From the NCBI GenBank assembly GCA_013538715.1, contig JACAFH010000006.1:1-64000 (forward strand): a stretch of 64,000 nt of DNA, written 5' to 3'. The first letter of the stretch is position 1; each line of letters opens with the position of its first letter. The notes beneath the pieces were generated by a model. It made no database searches and had not been told where the DNA came from. It saw nothing but the letters and a program-made list of their open reading frames with translations. Shown here piece by piece: positions 1 through 8,153 of the stretch. The translations under genes were made by a program, and so were the position numbers. This DNA is from Candidatus Nitrosothermus koennekei (lineage in GTDB: Archaea; Thermoproteota; Nitrososphaeria; Nitrososphaerales; Nitrosocaldaceae).

Positions 1-1
1 T

Positions 2-394
2 AAGTTAAGAGAATGGTCTACTAAATTACCAGGAAGAGAACAATTAGCAGTACAGAAATTTGCAGATGCTCTAGAGACTATACCATTAGTATTAGCAGAG
101 AATGCAGGAATGGATCCTATAGATACAATGACCGATCTTAGATCCAAGCAAAGTAAGAATGGCAAATCAATTGGAGTTGATGTAAAGAATGTTAAAGTTG
201 CTGATATGCAGAAACAAGATGTTTTAGAACCAAGAGCTGTTAAAGAGACCATAATGAAGGCTGCAACAGAAGCAGCAAGTATGATATTAAGGATAGATGA
301 TGTAATAGCAGCAAGTAAAGCTGAGACACCAAAGGGTCCAAAAGGCGAAGGTATGTCTGGAATGGGCGGCGGTATGGGAATGCCACCAATGTAA
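2..394 (+). CDS. Thermosome (group II chaperonin) subunit, C-terminal part
   Basis: This is the last 130 codons of a chaperonin subunit whose start lies before the window. The family forms a double-ring ATP-driven protein-folding chamber in the archaeal cytoplasm. The visible part contains the equatorial-domain end: a stretch reading EALETIP-like (ALETIPLVLAENAG), a region NGKSIGVDV, and the helix with ASMILRIDDVI, all typical of thermosomes. It ends in a flexible Gly/Met-rich tail (GMSGMGGGMGMPPM), the usual family C terminus. The reading frame is open from base 2. Which paralogue (alpha, beta) it is cannot be told from this fragment. Confidence 0.95.
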   Translation, partial: KLREWSTKLPGREQLAVQKFADALETIPLVLAENAGMDPIDTMTDLRSKQSKNGKSIGVDVKNVKVADMQKQDVLEPRAVKETIMKAATEAASMILRIDDVIAASKAETPKGPKGEGMSGMGGGMGMPPM

Positions 395-408
395 ATTATT
401 TTTTTATT

Positions 409-1365
409 ATGTGGACTATTAAACCTCATGGTTATGTTGTATCACTTCCCGATTTCTATATAGATAGAATAGTGAAGATAGAATCATTTGATAAACTATC
501 TGATGTTATAAAAAGTAAATTATATAGTGGAGGTAGTATAAGAGGGATAGAACAGAGAGAGATCAAGGGAGGTAATGCTACAAACATAGCATATGCACTT
601 TCTATGCTAGGTATGAGATGTGTATTGATAACAGCAGCAGATGAGTATGGTAAAGGTATACTTGAGAACACATTCGCTAATCTAGATGCTAAATTAATAA
701 TAAAGAATGGTAAGCAAGGTTACACAACATCATTTGAGACCAAGCAGACAAATATAATGATAAGCGATAGCGGTATAAACGAAAAATTCTCTACAAGCAT
801 GCTCTCTGATGAAGATTTATCAATAATAAAAGGTGCAAATGCTATAGCAATAACCAATTGGGCAAGTAATATCTGTGCTAATGAGTTGATAGAAGATATA
901 TTCTCCATAAGTAATGGTTCATTACATTTTCTCGATCCGGCAGATATAAGCGAGAGAAAGGATGAATTTGTATTAATGCTAAAACGTTACTCTGATCTCA
1001 TAGATGTGCTTAGCATAAATGAGAACGAGGGAGCGATATTAGCAAAATCATTGGGTATTGAGATAGATAAGCACTTAGCATTAAAGATTGCAAAAGAATT
1101 TAATATAAGAGTTGATCTTCATACGCAAACATATTCTGCTTCATCCAATGGGTCATATGAGGAGATAGTAGATACATTCAAGGTAGATGCTAAAATATTT
1201 ACTGGTGCAGGGGATGTATGGGATGCTGCTGATATACTTGCATATCTAGCAGATCTTGAAGCTAGTAAGAGGTTATTATTTGCTAATGCAGCTGCTGCAT
1301 ATTATGTTCAAAATGTCAAAGTACCAAAGATGGACGATGTATTAAATATCATTGAGGTTCTATAG
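409..1365 (+). CDS. PfkB-family carbohydrate/nucleoside kinase
   Basis: A 318-residue kinase of the ribokinase/PfkB superfamily, which transfers phosphate from ATP to a sugar or nucleoside hydroxyl. The N-terminal substrate loop is seen as KGGNATNIAYALSMLG (residues 53-68) and the C-terminal signature as FTGAGDVWDAA (about 264-275); Asp269 in GAGD is the expected catalytic base. The length is normal for the family. The substrate cannot be assigned: this motif variant (GAGDVWDA rather than AGDTFNG) is seen in archaeal PfkB proteins of uncertain specificity. It starts 14 bp after the thermosome stop and its last 17 bp overlap the convergent guaA gene. Confidence 0.85.
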   Translation: MWTIKPHGYVVSLPDFYIDRIVKIESFDKLSDVIKSKLYSGGSIRGIEQREIKGGNATNIAYALSMLGMRCVLITAADEYGKGILENTFANLDAKLIIKNGKQGYTTSFETKQTNIMISDSGINEKFSTSMLSDEDLSIIKGANAIAITNWASNICANELIEDIFSISNGSLHFLDPADISERKDEFVLMLKRYSDLIDVLSINENEGAILAKSLGIEIDKHLALKIAKEFNIRVDLHTQTYSASSNGSYEEIVDTFKVDAKIFTGAGDVWDAADILAYLADLEASKRLLFANAAAAYYVQNVKVPKMDDVLNIIEVL

Positions 1366-2875
1366 TTGCTGGTGGTTTACTAGATATTACATATGTTACC
1401 CATGATACACCTTCTACCTCATTAGTTATTCTATTGCTTATCTTTGTTAATACATCATATGGCAACCTACTCCAGTCTGCTGTCATAGCATCCATAGACT
1501 CTACCACTCTAACAGATACTATTCTCCCATAATATCGCTCATCTCCTAACACTCCAACCGCTTTATCATCACCAACAATAGCAAATGCTTGCCAAACGTT
1601 ATCATATAGATTAGCCTTTATCAATTCCTCTTCAACTATCTTACTTGCATGCTTGCATATCCTTACTTTCTCCTCATTAACCTCACCAATTATCCTTACA
1701 GCAAGTCCCGGTCCAGGAAATGGATGTCTTTTTATCATCTCTTCTTTCATACCTAACATTTTTGCAACCTTTCTAACCTCATCTTTGTATAACATCTTTA
1801 ATGGCTCTACTACTTGCATACTTAATGTTGATGGTAAACCTGCTACATTATGATGAGACTTGATTCTGGACGCTGGACCTTTTGAGACTCCACTCTCTAT
1901 AACATCTGGATATAATGTACCTTGTGCTAACCACTTAAAAGGTCCATACTTCTTAACAGTCTCTTCAAATATATTAGCAAACTCTCTCCCTATGATTAAC
2001 CTCTTCTCTTCAGGATCTGTTATACCTTTGAGGTCTTTCATAAATTGATCTTTTGCATCTATATAGATTAGGTCTATCCCAATCCCTTTAAAGATAGATA
2101 TTACTTCATTCTCTTCTCCCTCTCTTAATAAACCATGATTCACAAATAAGCATTTAAGTCTCTTACCTATAGCATTATTAAGTAATAAAGCAGTAACTGT
2201 AGAATCTATGCCACCACTAACTGCGCATAACACATTACCGTCTATACCTCTTAACTCATTTATAGTATATTCTACAAAATTCTCCATATTCCATTCTTGT
2301 TTAGCTTTGCATATATCTAGCACAAAGTTCTTTAGAATATCTGTACCTCTCTCTGTATGTATAACTTCTGGATGGAATTGTATGCCATAGATCTTATCCT
2401 TTCTTATAGCTGCTGCAAACGAATTGCTAGTATGAGCAATTATCTCAAATCCATCTGGAAGAATCTCAGCAGCATCTGCATGACTCATCCAACATATAGT
2501 CCTTCCATTAAAATTCTTGAATAGATTTGTATTATCATCTATGAAGAGTTCTGCCCTCCCATACTCTCTTCTTGATCTTTTTACTTTTCCTCCTAAAGTA
2601 TGTACTATAAACTGATGACCATAGCATATTCCAAGCAATGGAATATTAAGATCAAAAATTGCTGGATCTGCTAAAGGTGCATTCTCTTCATAAACACTTG
2701 CTGGACTTCCTGAAAGTATTATACCTTTTACAGTATCATCTATACTCTTTACATCCATGTTATACGGATGTAATTCAGCATAGACCCCAAATTCTCTTAT
2801 CCTTCTACATATGAGATGAGCATACTGTGACCCAAAATCTAGAACTATAATCTTATCTATCTCCTTTAAATCCAT
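1349..2875 (-). CDS. guaA: GMP synthase (glutamine-hydrolysing), single-chain
   Basis: Converts XMP to GMP using ATP and glutamine, the last step of guanine nucleotide synthesis. At 508 residues it has both modules in one chain: class I glutamine amidotransferase with Cys84 in GICYGHQ and His168/Glu170 in FHPEV, then the ATP pyrophosphatase with the PP-loop SGGIDS (220-225) and the dimerization domain. Many archaea split these two modules into separate genes, so the fused form is worth noting. The C terminus reads KPPATIEPQ where the family usually ends KPPGTIEWE; that tail lies exactly in the 17 bp overlap with the opposing kinase gene. The next upstream gene ends 1 bp before it on the same strand, so the two are probably co-transcribed. 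Confidence 0.97.
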   Translation of the reverse strand: MDLKEIDKIIVLDFGSQYAHLICRRIREFGVYAELHPYNMDVKSIDDTVKGIILSGSPASVYEENAPLADPAIFDLNIPLLGICYGHQFIVHTLGGKVKRSRREYGRAELFIDDNTNLFKNFNGRTICWMSHADAAEILPDGFEIIAHTSNSFAAAIRKDKIYGIQFHPEVIHTERGTDILKNFVLDICKAKQEWNMENFVEYTINELRGIDGNVLCAVSGGIDSTVTALLLNNAIGKRLKCLFVNHGLLREGEENEVISIFKGIGIDLIYIDAKDQFMKDLKGITDPEEKRLIIGREFANIFEETVKKYGPFKWLAQGTLYPDVIESGVSKGPASRIKSHHNVAGLPSTLSMQVVEPLKMLYKDEVRKVAKMLGMKEEMIKRHPFPGPGLAVRIIGEVNEEKVRICKHASKIVEEELIKANLYDNVWQAFAIVGDDKAVGVLGDERYYGRIVSVRVVESMDAMTADWSRLPYDVLTKISNRITNEVEGVSWVTYVISSKPPATIEPQ

Positions 2876-2876
2876 C

Positions 2877-3401
2877 CTATCTTACCTTTTCTATCATCTT
2901 TGTAAAGACCCATTCACAAGCATTTAGAATCTCATTTAATCTATTCTTTTCTCTATAATTCTTGATAACTATGCTCTTTATAATACCATTCTCCTCTTCC
3001 ACTTTGTAATCTATTAAAGAACCTTTCTCAAGTTTTCCTTCATTAATCTTCTCTAAATCCTTGTTCTTCATGCTATCGAGAATCCTATTTATAAAGAACG
3101 ATTGGAAGGGCGGTATATTTTGGCTTAGTCTTATATCACTTACAGGCACTATACTAACCTTATCCTTATCTATATATGCATTTGCTAATAAAGTATCATC
3201 TTTGCTCCTTAGCTGTCTTATTTCTGGTTCTTCACTCAATACCACTGCAGGTTTAAAACTAGTAGATTTAAGAATATTATCTACTAATGTTAATATGAAT
3301 CTTAAATTCTCTATCTCACTCTCCTTCTCTTTTATTGTACTATCTAACCATTCTCTTAACTCTGCAATCCTTTTTATCTCATAATCCGAGTAACTCATCA
3401 T
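2877..3401 (-). CDS. Conserved hypothetical protein with N-terminal coiled coil
   Basis: A 174-residue protein I do not recognise by name. Residues about 8-48 are a charged heptad-like helix (ELREWLDSTIKEKESEIENLRFIL), followed by an alpha/beta domain with alternating hydrophobic strands (VSIVPV, IDYKVEEENGIIKSIVIKNY) and a C-terminal amphipathic helix ending EWVFTKMIEKVR. No catalytic motif, signal peptide or membrane segment is visible. It sits one base upstream of guaA on the same strand, so it is likely in the same transcript. Two Met codons open the frame; either could be the start. A coiled coil plus a small globular domain suggests a protein-protein or nucleic-acid role, but that is a guess. 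Confidence 0.7.
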   Translation of the reverse strand: MMSYSDYEIKRIAELREWLDSTIKEKESEIENLRFILTLVDNILKSTSFKPAVVLSEEPEIRQLRSKDDTLLANAYIDKDKVSIVPVSDIRLSQNIPPFQSFFINRILDSMKNKDLEKINEGKLEKGSLIDYKVEEENGIIKSIVIKNYREKNRLNEILNACEWVFTKMIEKVR

Positions 3402-3431
3402 AAACTAATTGTTGTATATGTGTAATAAACT

Positions 3432-4163
3432 TTATTTTATAGTTGTTATGTCATCTATGCTTATATTCTCGAATCCTCTTATATTACTATTTGAGAGGTT
3501 GTATAACTTACTATTACTCCTCTCTGCAAGATATTCTAAAAGCCTCTTTGCTATCTTCATCTTCTTTATCTTTACCTCTTTCTTTACACTGCTCCTAGAA
3601 TAGATACCAATCTCATCGCCTAGATCCATTGCTACCAATATTATCTTACTTGCTCCTAAAGCATCAGCTAAGAATACTGCTCTATCACCATCAGTAAAAC
3701 CTCCAAAGTTATATACACTATCAAAAGGTTTAACCTGTGTAGTTGCTATACATTTATCAAATTTTGGAACTAGATTAAGCATTATCTTGACATTATCACT
3801 ATGTGCATGAACTACCATTATAGCACCTAATCTTGACGCCTTTATAAGGCTCTCATAATCACCATCAAGATCTGTAACAACTACATCTGGTTTTATGTTA
3901 TTTGCAAGTAACGCTTCACATGCTCCGTCACACGCTATAAATATGGAATCTTTAAACTTATGATAATCTTTAAAACTCTCTAATGACGGCCCAGAACCAA
4001 ATATTACAACATCTTTATTCTTGATCATTCTTCTTAATGTTTCGATCTCAGATCTCTTGAGCATGCTACTAAGGACTTGGGCAGCATTATGATCATCAAC
4101 TATACTATATCCAAATTCACTTCTAATCATATCATACCATCTTAGCCATTCTGATAATTCCAT
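3432..4163 (-). CDS. mptE: 6-hydroxymethyl-7,8-dihydropterin pyrophosphokinase-like (MptE/DUF115)
   Basis: Belongs to the archaeal DUF115 family, in which MptE pyrophosphorylates 6-hydroxymethyl-dihydropterin with ATP during folate/methanopterin synthesis. Visible family signs are the nucleotide-binding loop VVIFGSGPSLE, then ACDGACEALL, VVVTDLDGD and VHAHSDN, and the later GGFTDGDRAVFLA. The open frame extends upstream to 4331, but that would run through the divergent folP gene; Met at 4163 gives a 243-residue protein starting MELSEWLRW, normal for the family, with only a 43 bp divergent promoter region. The divergent neighbour is dihydropteroate synthase, the next enzyme in pterin metabolism, which supports the assignment. 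Confidence 0.85.
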   Translation of the reverse strand: MELSEWLRWYDMIRSEFGYSIVDDHNAAQVLSSMLKRSEIETLRRMIKNKDVVIFGSGPSLESFKDYHKFKDSIFIACDGACEALLANNIKPDVVVTDLDGDYESLIKASRLGAIMVVHAHSDNVKIMLNLVPKFDKCIATTQVKPFDSVYNFGGFTDGDRAVFLADALGASKIILVAMDLGDEIGIYSRSSVKKEVKIKKMKIAKRLLEYLAERSNSKLYNLSNSNIRGFENISIDDITTIK

Positions 4164-4206
4164 TACTACAAATAATCTCATATATAGAGAAATATAATTA
4201 TTAAGT

Positions 4207-5025
4207 ATGGGAGTAAAGATAATGGGTATAATAAATCTAAGTCCAGAATCATTCTTTAAAGGTTCTATAAAACAAGGAGAAGATATAGAAAAGACTGCAT
4301 TAAAGATGAAAGAAGATGGAGCTGATATCATAGATCTAGGGGCAATGTCAACTGCGCCTTATCTTAATACAATGATAAGTACAGAAGAAGAGATTAGAAG
4401 GGTAATAGAAGGTATAAAAAGAGTAAAAAATGTATCAAACATTATCATATCAATAGATACACCAAGATCAAAAGTAGCAGAAAAAGCATTAGAAGTAGGA
4501 GCTTCTATAATAAATGATGTTACTGGTTTGAAGTATGACGAGAACATGGTAAGTGTAATTAAAGAGTATAACGCTTCAGTAATAGTATCTGCTTATAGTA
4601 AGGCTAGAGTTAATGGAGATATTAATGATACAATAAGATTATTAAGAGAGAGTATAAAATTTGCATTATCAAAAGGTATAGATGAGGAGAAGATTATAAT
4701 AGATCCTGCTATAGGGTTCTTTAGGAGCAAGGGCAATAATCCATTCTTTACACCATCTAGTATGGAGTGGTTTATAAGAGATTTATTAATAATAAAGAAT
4801 TTAGAAGAATTAAAGATGCTTTCAAAGCCTATATGTGTATCACCATCTCGAAAATCGTTTATAGGTAAGATATTATCAATAGATGACCCAAATAATAGAT
4901 TGATTGGTTCTATATCATGTGAAGCAATTGCTGTAATGAATGGCGCAGATATAATAAGGACGCATAATGTATATGAGAGTATGCAAGCTATAAGGATTGC
5001 AGAAGCGATAAAGAATGCTAGATGA
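4207..5025 (+). CDS. folP: Dihydropteroate synthase family protein
   Basis: A 272-residue TIM-barrel enzyme of the pterin-binding family, which joins dihydropterin pyrophosphate to an aminobenzoate-type acceptor. The ordered family motifs are present: GIINLSPESF (residues 7-16), IIDLGAMSTAP, SIDT, IINDVTG, DPAIGF, SRKSFIG and a C-terminal RTHNV. The loop IIDLGAMSTAP differs from the classic GGESTRPG, so the acceptor may not be plain para-aminobenzoate; archaea with tetrahydromethanopterin are known to have such divergent enzymes. It is divergent from mptE with 43 bp between starts, and its end overlaps the next gene by 11 bp. Confidence 0.88.
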   Translation: MGVKIMGIINLSPESFFKGSIKQGEDIEKTALKMKEDGADIIDLGAMSTAPYLNTMISTEEEIRRVIEGIKRVKNVSNIIISIDTPRSKVAEKALEVGASIINDVTGLKYDENMVSVIKEYNASVIVSAYSKARVNGDINDTIRLLRESIKFALSKGIDEEKIIIDPAIGFFRSKGNNPFFTPSSMEWFIRDLLIIKNLEELKMLSKPICVSPSRKSFIGKILSIDDPNNRLIGSISCEAIAVMNGADIIRTHNVYESMQAIRIAEAIKNAR

Positions 5026-5374
5026 TATCCCTAACGAACAATGGGTTGTATGTTTTATTAAGAACGGTAAGAAAAGGCTTAGAAGATTTTATGCAGCTGG
5101 TTATTATAATGCATATGATAAAGTATTAACATATGCAGAGAAGATGCAATTAGATATATTATGGTTTAAGGAGAAGAGGTTTTGTAATATAAATGCAAGA
5201 GAGTTAGAAGCATTCTGTATCTACTGTAATAGAATGTTTGAGGAAAGTATCTCTATACAATGTCATTGTAATGCAATTCTATGCTCAAGAGAGTGTTATT
5301 ATGCACATATAAAATTTAAGCATAGAGATTATTTCAATAATAATGGTTTCTCAAATGTAATGGCAGAATCGTAG
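5015..5374 (+). CDS. Small zinc-finger protein, function unknown
   Basis: A 119-residue protein translated in overlap with the end of folP (11 bp). The N-terminal half is a small mixed alpha/beta domain. The C-terminal part carries clustered Cys and His residues: FCIYCNRMF, then CHCNAILCSRECYYAHIKFKH. The pattern CxxC-x(n)-CxC-x4-CxxxC-x3-H-x3-H resembles HIT/MYND-type treble-clef zinc fingers that bind two zinc ions and mediate protein contacts. I do not recognise a named family. Its final 46 bp overlap the end of the convergent BNR-repeat gene. Confidence 0.75.
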   Translation: MLDDIPNEQWVVCFIKNGKKRLRRFYAAGYYNAYDKVLTYAEKMQLDILWFKEKRFCNINARELEAFCIYCNRMFEESISIQCHCNAILCSRECYYAHIKFKHRDYFNNNGFSNVMAES

Positions 5375-6609
5375 CTCGGGCTTAAATAGATTTTAGTATT
5401 AATGTTAGAACAAGTATTTATGCATAGTAACTCACTCCATATTGCATATACATTACTTCCATTTGCTATTATCCCTGCTTTATTTATCTCTCCATTTCCT
5501 ATACTAACTTCTTTATCTAAAGTAATACCAGCGTCGTGACTTGCTCTAATCTTGAACTCTTTTGGTTTATTATCACTTACCCATGCCATATATACATTAG
5601 AACCTTCAACGTCCATTCTATACACAAGTATAGTATCATTGCTCACCTCGTGTTTTACAAAATCTTTACCATTAACACTACATGCTATATTTAAACTATT
5701 TACGTCTAACCATGACAAGCATACTAATGGTCCATCAACATCCAATATTGGTAAGGTTGGCTTATCTATGTCTACTATAAATAATTCGTCCCAATTAACT
5801 CCAGCATCTTTACTCTGCATTGTTACTATTCTATTGCCATTATTATTATCAATCCATGCCATATATACATTAGAACCTTCACTCTTTATGCTAGGAAAAC
5901 CGGCATTGTTATCTTTGCTTATTACTATAGCATCACTAAAACTCTTTGCATTGTCATGACTATACCTAAACAATACTTTATGCTTACCATCAACATTCTC
6001 GTGCCATGCTATATATACATTAGAACCTTCAACGTCAATAGATAGAGCACTTGCATCATGACCTGGAGTGCTTATTACTATAGCATCACTAAAACTCTTT
6101 GCATTGTCATGACTATACTTAAATAATATTTGGTAATTAGAGTTGATATATTCTATCCATGCTATATATACTGCAGGTCCTACACTTTTAACTATAGGAT
6201 AATCAAGAAAGAAATTACTTTCTCTGATTATAATATTATGAATATTCTCAATACTCTTTTTACTAAGAATTATCTTAGATGGATGAAAATAATTATCTAT
6301 TGATGCTAAATATACATTAGATCCAGATGCATCTATACTTCTACTTAAGGGAATAGTTGAATATCCATCTATGGTATCTAACGTAAATCTGTTAGGAGTG
6401 CTTGAAGCAAGAATTATATCATTCTTTTCTATCTCTGTCCATGCTATGTATATATTTGCACCACTATCAGTAGCTATTAAACCCGAATTACCTCTATCAA
6501 AACCTTTTATGTTTTTATTAAATAGACTAGATGATCCTAAATATTGGGAGATTATAAATACAGCAATAAGTGCTATTGTTAATAATAGATACCTATTCTG
6601 CATACTCAT
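5329..6609 (-). CDS. Secreted or membrane-anchored BNR/sialidase-type beta-propeller protein
   Basis: A 426-residue protein with an N-terminal hydrophobic segment (residues 6-22, YLLLTIALIAVFIISQYLG) that acts as signal or anchor, so it lies outside the cell. The rest is about seven blocks of roughly 50 residues, each with the phrase GSNVYxAW and a BNR-like Asp-box such as YSHDNAKSFSDAIVIS. These are hallmarks of sialidase-like propellers. I see no catalytic sialidase residues that I could assign, so it may bind rather than cleave glycans or peptides. Parts of the blocks are identical at DNA level. It follows the small leader-like peptide gene by only 16 bp on the same strand. Confidence 0.85.
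   Translation of the reverse strand: MSMQNRYLLLTIALIAVFIISQYLGSSSLFNKNIKGFDRGNSGLIATDSGANIYIAWTEIEKNDIILASSTPNRFTLDTIDGYSTIPLSRSIDASGSNVYLASIDNYFHPSKIILSKKSIENIHNIIIRESNFFLDYPIVKSVGPAVYIAWIEYINSNYQILFKYSHDNAKSFSDAIVISTPGHDASALSIDVEGSNVYIAWHENVDGKHKVLFRYSHDNAKSFSDAIVISKDNNAGFPSIKSEGSNVYMAWIDNNNGNRIVTMQSKDAGVNWDELFIVDIDKPTLPILDVDGPLVCLSWLDVNSLNIACSVNGKDFVKHEVSNDTILVYRMDVEGSNVYMAWVSDNKPKEFKIRASHDAGITLDKEVSIGNGEINKAGIIANGSNVYAIWSELLCINTCSNINTKIYLSPSYDSAITFEKPLLLK
5917..6118. repeat. 49-bp exact direct repeat inside the propeller gene
   Basis: Bases 5917-5965 and 6070-6118 are identical over 49 positions and encode the same propeller segment (YSHDNAKSFSDAIVIS on the minus strand) in two neighbouring blocks. 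Shorter near-copies encoding GSNVYxAW recur at about 5587, 5858 and 6008. Identity at synonymous positions points to recent duplication or gene conversion between blocks. Confidence 0.9.
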
Positions 6610-6625
6610 TCTTATGTTACAAAAC

Positions 6626-6793
6626 TTAAAAATCTTTTCTAGTACATATAGTAATTATGTATTTCTTTAGATTTTCGCTCAAGTTATATGACTCTAATAC
6701 AGTATTAGGATCGTTAAATAACCTCTTTCTAAACGTAGCATCCTTTATAGCCTTCTCAAACATCTCGTTTAGTATAGCATCTTCATTACTCAT
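6626..6793 (-). CDS. Small leader-like peptide (NHLP/Nif11-like), candidate YcaO-TfuA substrate
   Basis: A 55-residue frame, short enough to be missed by usual length cut-offs. Residues 11-38 read as an amphipathic helix with A15-x2-D18-x2-F21-R22-x-R24-L25-x2-D28-P29-x3-L33, the pattern that marks nitrile-hydratase-alpha-like and Nif11-like leader peptides of ribosomally made, modified peptides. The remaining tail (residues 39-55) contains Thr48, Cys50 and Thr51, which could be modified. There is no Gly-Gly cleavage site. It starts 64 bp from the divergent ycaO-tfuA pair and ends 16 bp before the secreted propeller gene. That it is the substrate of YcaO-TfuA is inference; it could instead be a stand-alone helical protein of this fold. 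Confidence 0.65.
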   Translation of the reverse strand: MSNEDAILNEMFEKAIKDATFRKRLFNDPNTVLESYNLSENLKKYIITICTRKDF

Positions 6794-6857
6794 ATGCTTA
6801 ATTTAGTATAACTTATTATATTTCTTTACAAAATGAATTAGATAGAGAGATGATATT

Positions 6858-8153
6858 ATGAGGTTAGAGAGTAGATATAAGGTAGATGGTTCGAGGAGCG
6901 TTGAAGTTAAGGATACTCTAAGAAGAATAGAATCTCTAGCAAAGAATATCGGTGTATCTAGGGTAGCAGATATAACACATTTGGATATCCTAAGAATACC
7001 TAACTATTCTGCAGTATTGCCTGGTACTGAAGATTATATATGGGTCTATAGTGGTAAAGGTCCTACAAAAGCTCATGCAAAGGCTAGTGCGTTGATGGAG
7101 TGTATAGAGAGATATTCATCATTCCCTTCGCGCGGTTTTGATAATAGATTAATAAGAGCAAGTTATGAGCATATGATTAAAGAGTATGGTAAGGATGCAG
7201 TCTTGAGTGTTGATGAGTTAGTAGAACCTCTAAAACTACCTTATAGAGATGATATGGTAATTGATTTTATAGATGGTATAGATCTATTTAATAATGAAAG
7301 AGTCTTTCTTCCTGCTGGCATAGTTTTAAGTAGATATGAACCAAATAATAATACTATAAATCCATTTAAATTATCTCATACTAACGGTTTAGCCTCTGGT
7401 AATGTTATTGAAGAGGCTATAGAACATGCATTATGTGAAGTTATTGAGAGAGATGCCGTCAGTTTAGCAGAGCTTAGATCTAGTGTCTTACAATTTCATA
7501 AATTAAAGATTATTGTAGATAGACTAAACTCGCTTGGTTATAAGATAAGATTTGACGATAATGAGTTTGTAGATGATACGAGTATATTTGATGAGGTAGA
7601 TGTTAGTAATATAAGCATACCATTTGCGAAGTATCTCATTAATAGATTTAAAGAAGAGAACATACCATTACTCATCAAAGATGTAACAAGTGATATAGGC
7701 ATACCTACATTTATAGCAACAAGTGTGCAATGGATTACAGACGATTATGGATATTTGGCTGAGGGACATGGCACACATCCAAATGCTGGAATAGCACTAA
7801 TAAGAGCAATAACTGAAGTATCACAAACTAGAGCAGCAAACATACATGGAGCAAGAGACGATTTAAGGAAAATAGATTATAGAAGAGGCAGCGTAGAGAA
7901 TAAAGCATGGCAGTTTATGCATTCTAATACTAAATCTTTTGAGAGTATTAAGAGTTATGATCATAAGGATATATTAGAAGATATTGAATTCACTCTTTCA
8001 TCGTTACGGAGAGCAGGGCTAAATAAAGCAATAATTGTAGATCTTACAGATAAAGAGCTAAAGATACCAGTGGTAAGGGCTGTAGTTCCTGGCCTTGAGA
8101 CATTTAAGGTAAGTAGAAGTATAATAGGATGGAGAGGTATGAGGTATCTATGA
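6858..8153 (+). CDS. ycaO: YcaO-domain ATP-dependent peptide-backbone modifying enzyme
   Basis: YcaO proteins activate peptide amide oxygens with ATP, giving azolines, thioamides or amidines. This 431-residue protein has the ATP/Mg-binding glutamates in ALMECIERYSS (Glu81, Glu84) and CEVIERDA (Glu194, Glu197), plus AITEVSQTR further on. The C terminus ends WRGMRYL without the Pro-rich PxPxP tail of azoline-forming cyclodehydratases; together with the adjacent TfuA partner this favours a thioamide-type reaction. Methanogens use a YcaO-TfuA pair on methyl-CoM reductase, which this kind of organism lacks, so the target here must be something else. The stop codon overlaps the tfuA start (ATGA). 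Confidence 0.93.
   Translation: MRLESRYKVDGSRSVEVKDTLRRIESLAKNIGVSRVADITHLDILRIPNYSAVLPGTEDYIWVYSGKGPTKAHAKASALMECIERYSSFPSRGFDNRLIRASYEHMIKEYGKDAVLSVDELVEPLKLPYRDDMVIDFIDGIDLFNNERVFLPAGIVLSRYEPNNNTINPFKLSHTNGLASGNVIEEAIEHALCEVIERDAVSLAELRSSVLQFHKLKIIVDRLNSLGYKIRFDDNEFVDDTSIFDEVDVSNISIPFAKYLINRFKEENIPLLIKDVTSDIGIPTFIATSVQWITDDYGYLAEGHGTHPNAGIALIRAITEVSQTRAANIHGARDDLRKIDYRRGSVENKAWQFMHSNTKSFESIKSYDHKDILEDIEFTLSSLRRAGLNKAIIVDLTDKELKIPVVRAVVPGLETFKVSRSIIGWRGMRYL

Noticed and set aside
4164-4331. N-terminal extension of the MptE-like protein
   Set aside because: It would be antisense to the conserved start of dihydropteroate synthase and has no family resemblance; the Met at 4163 gives the normal length.
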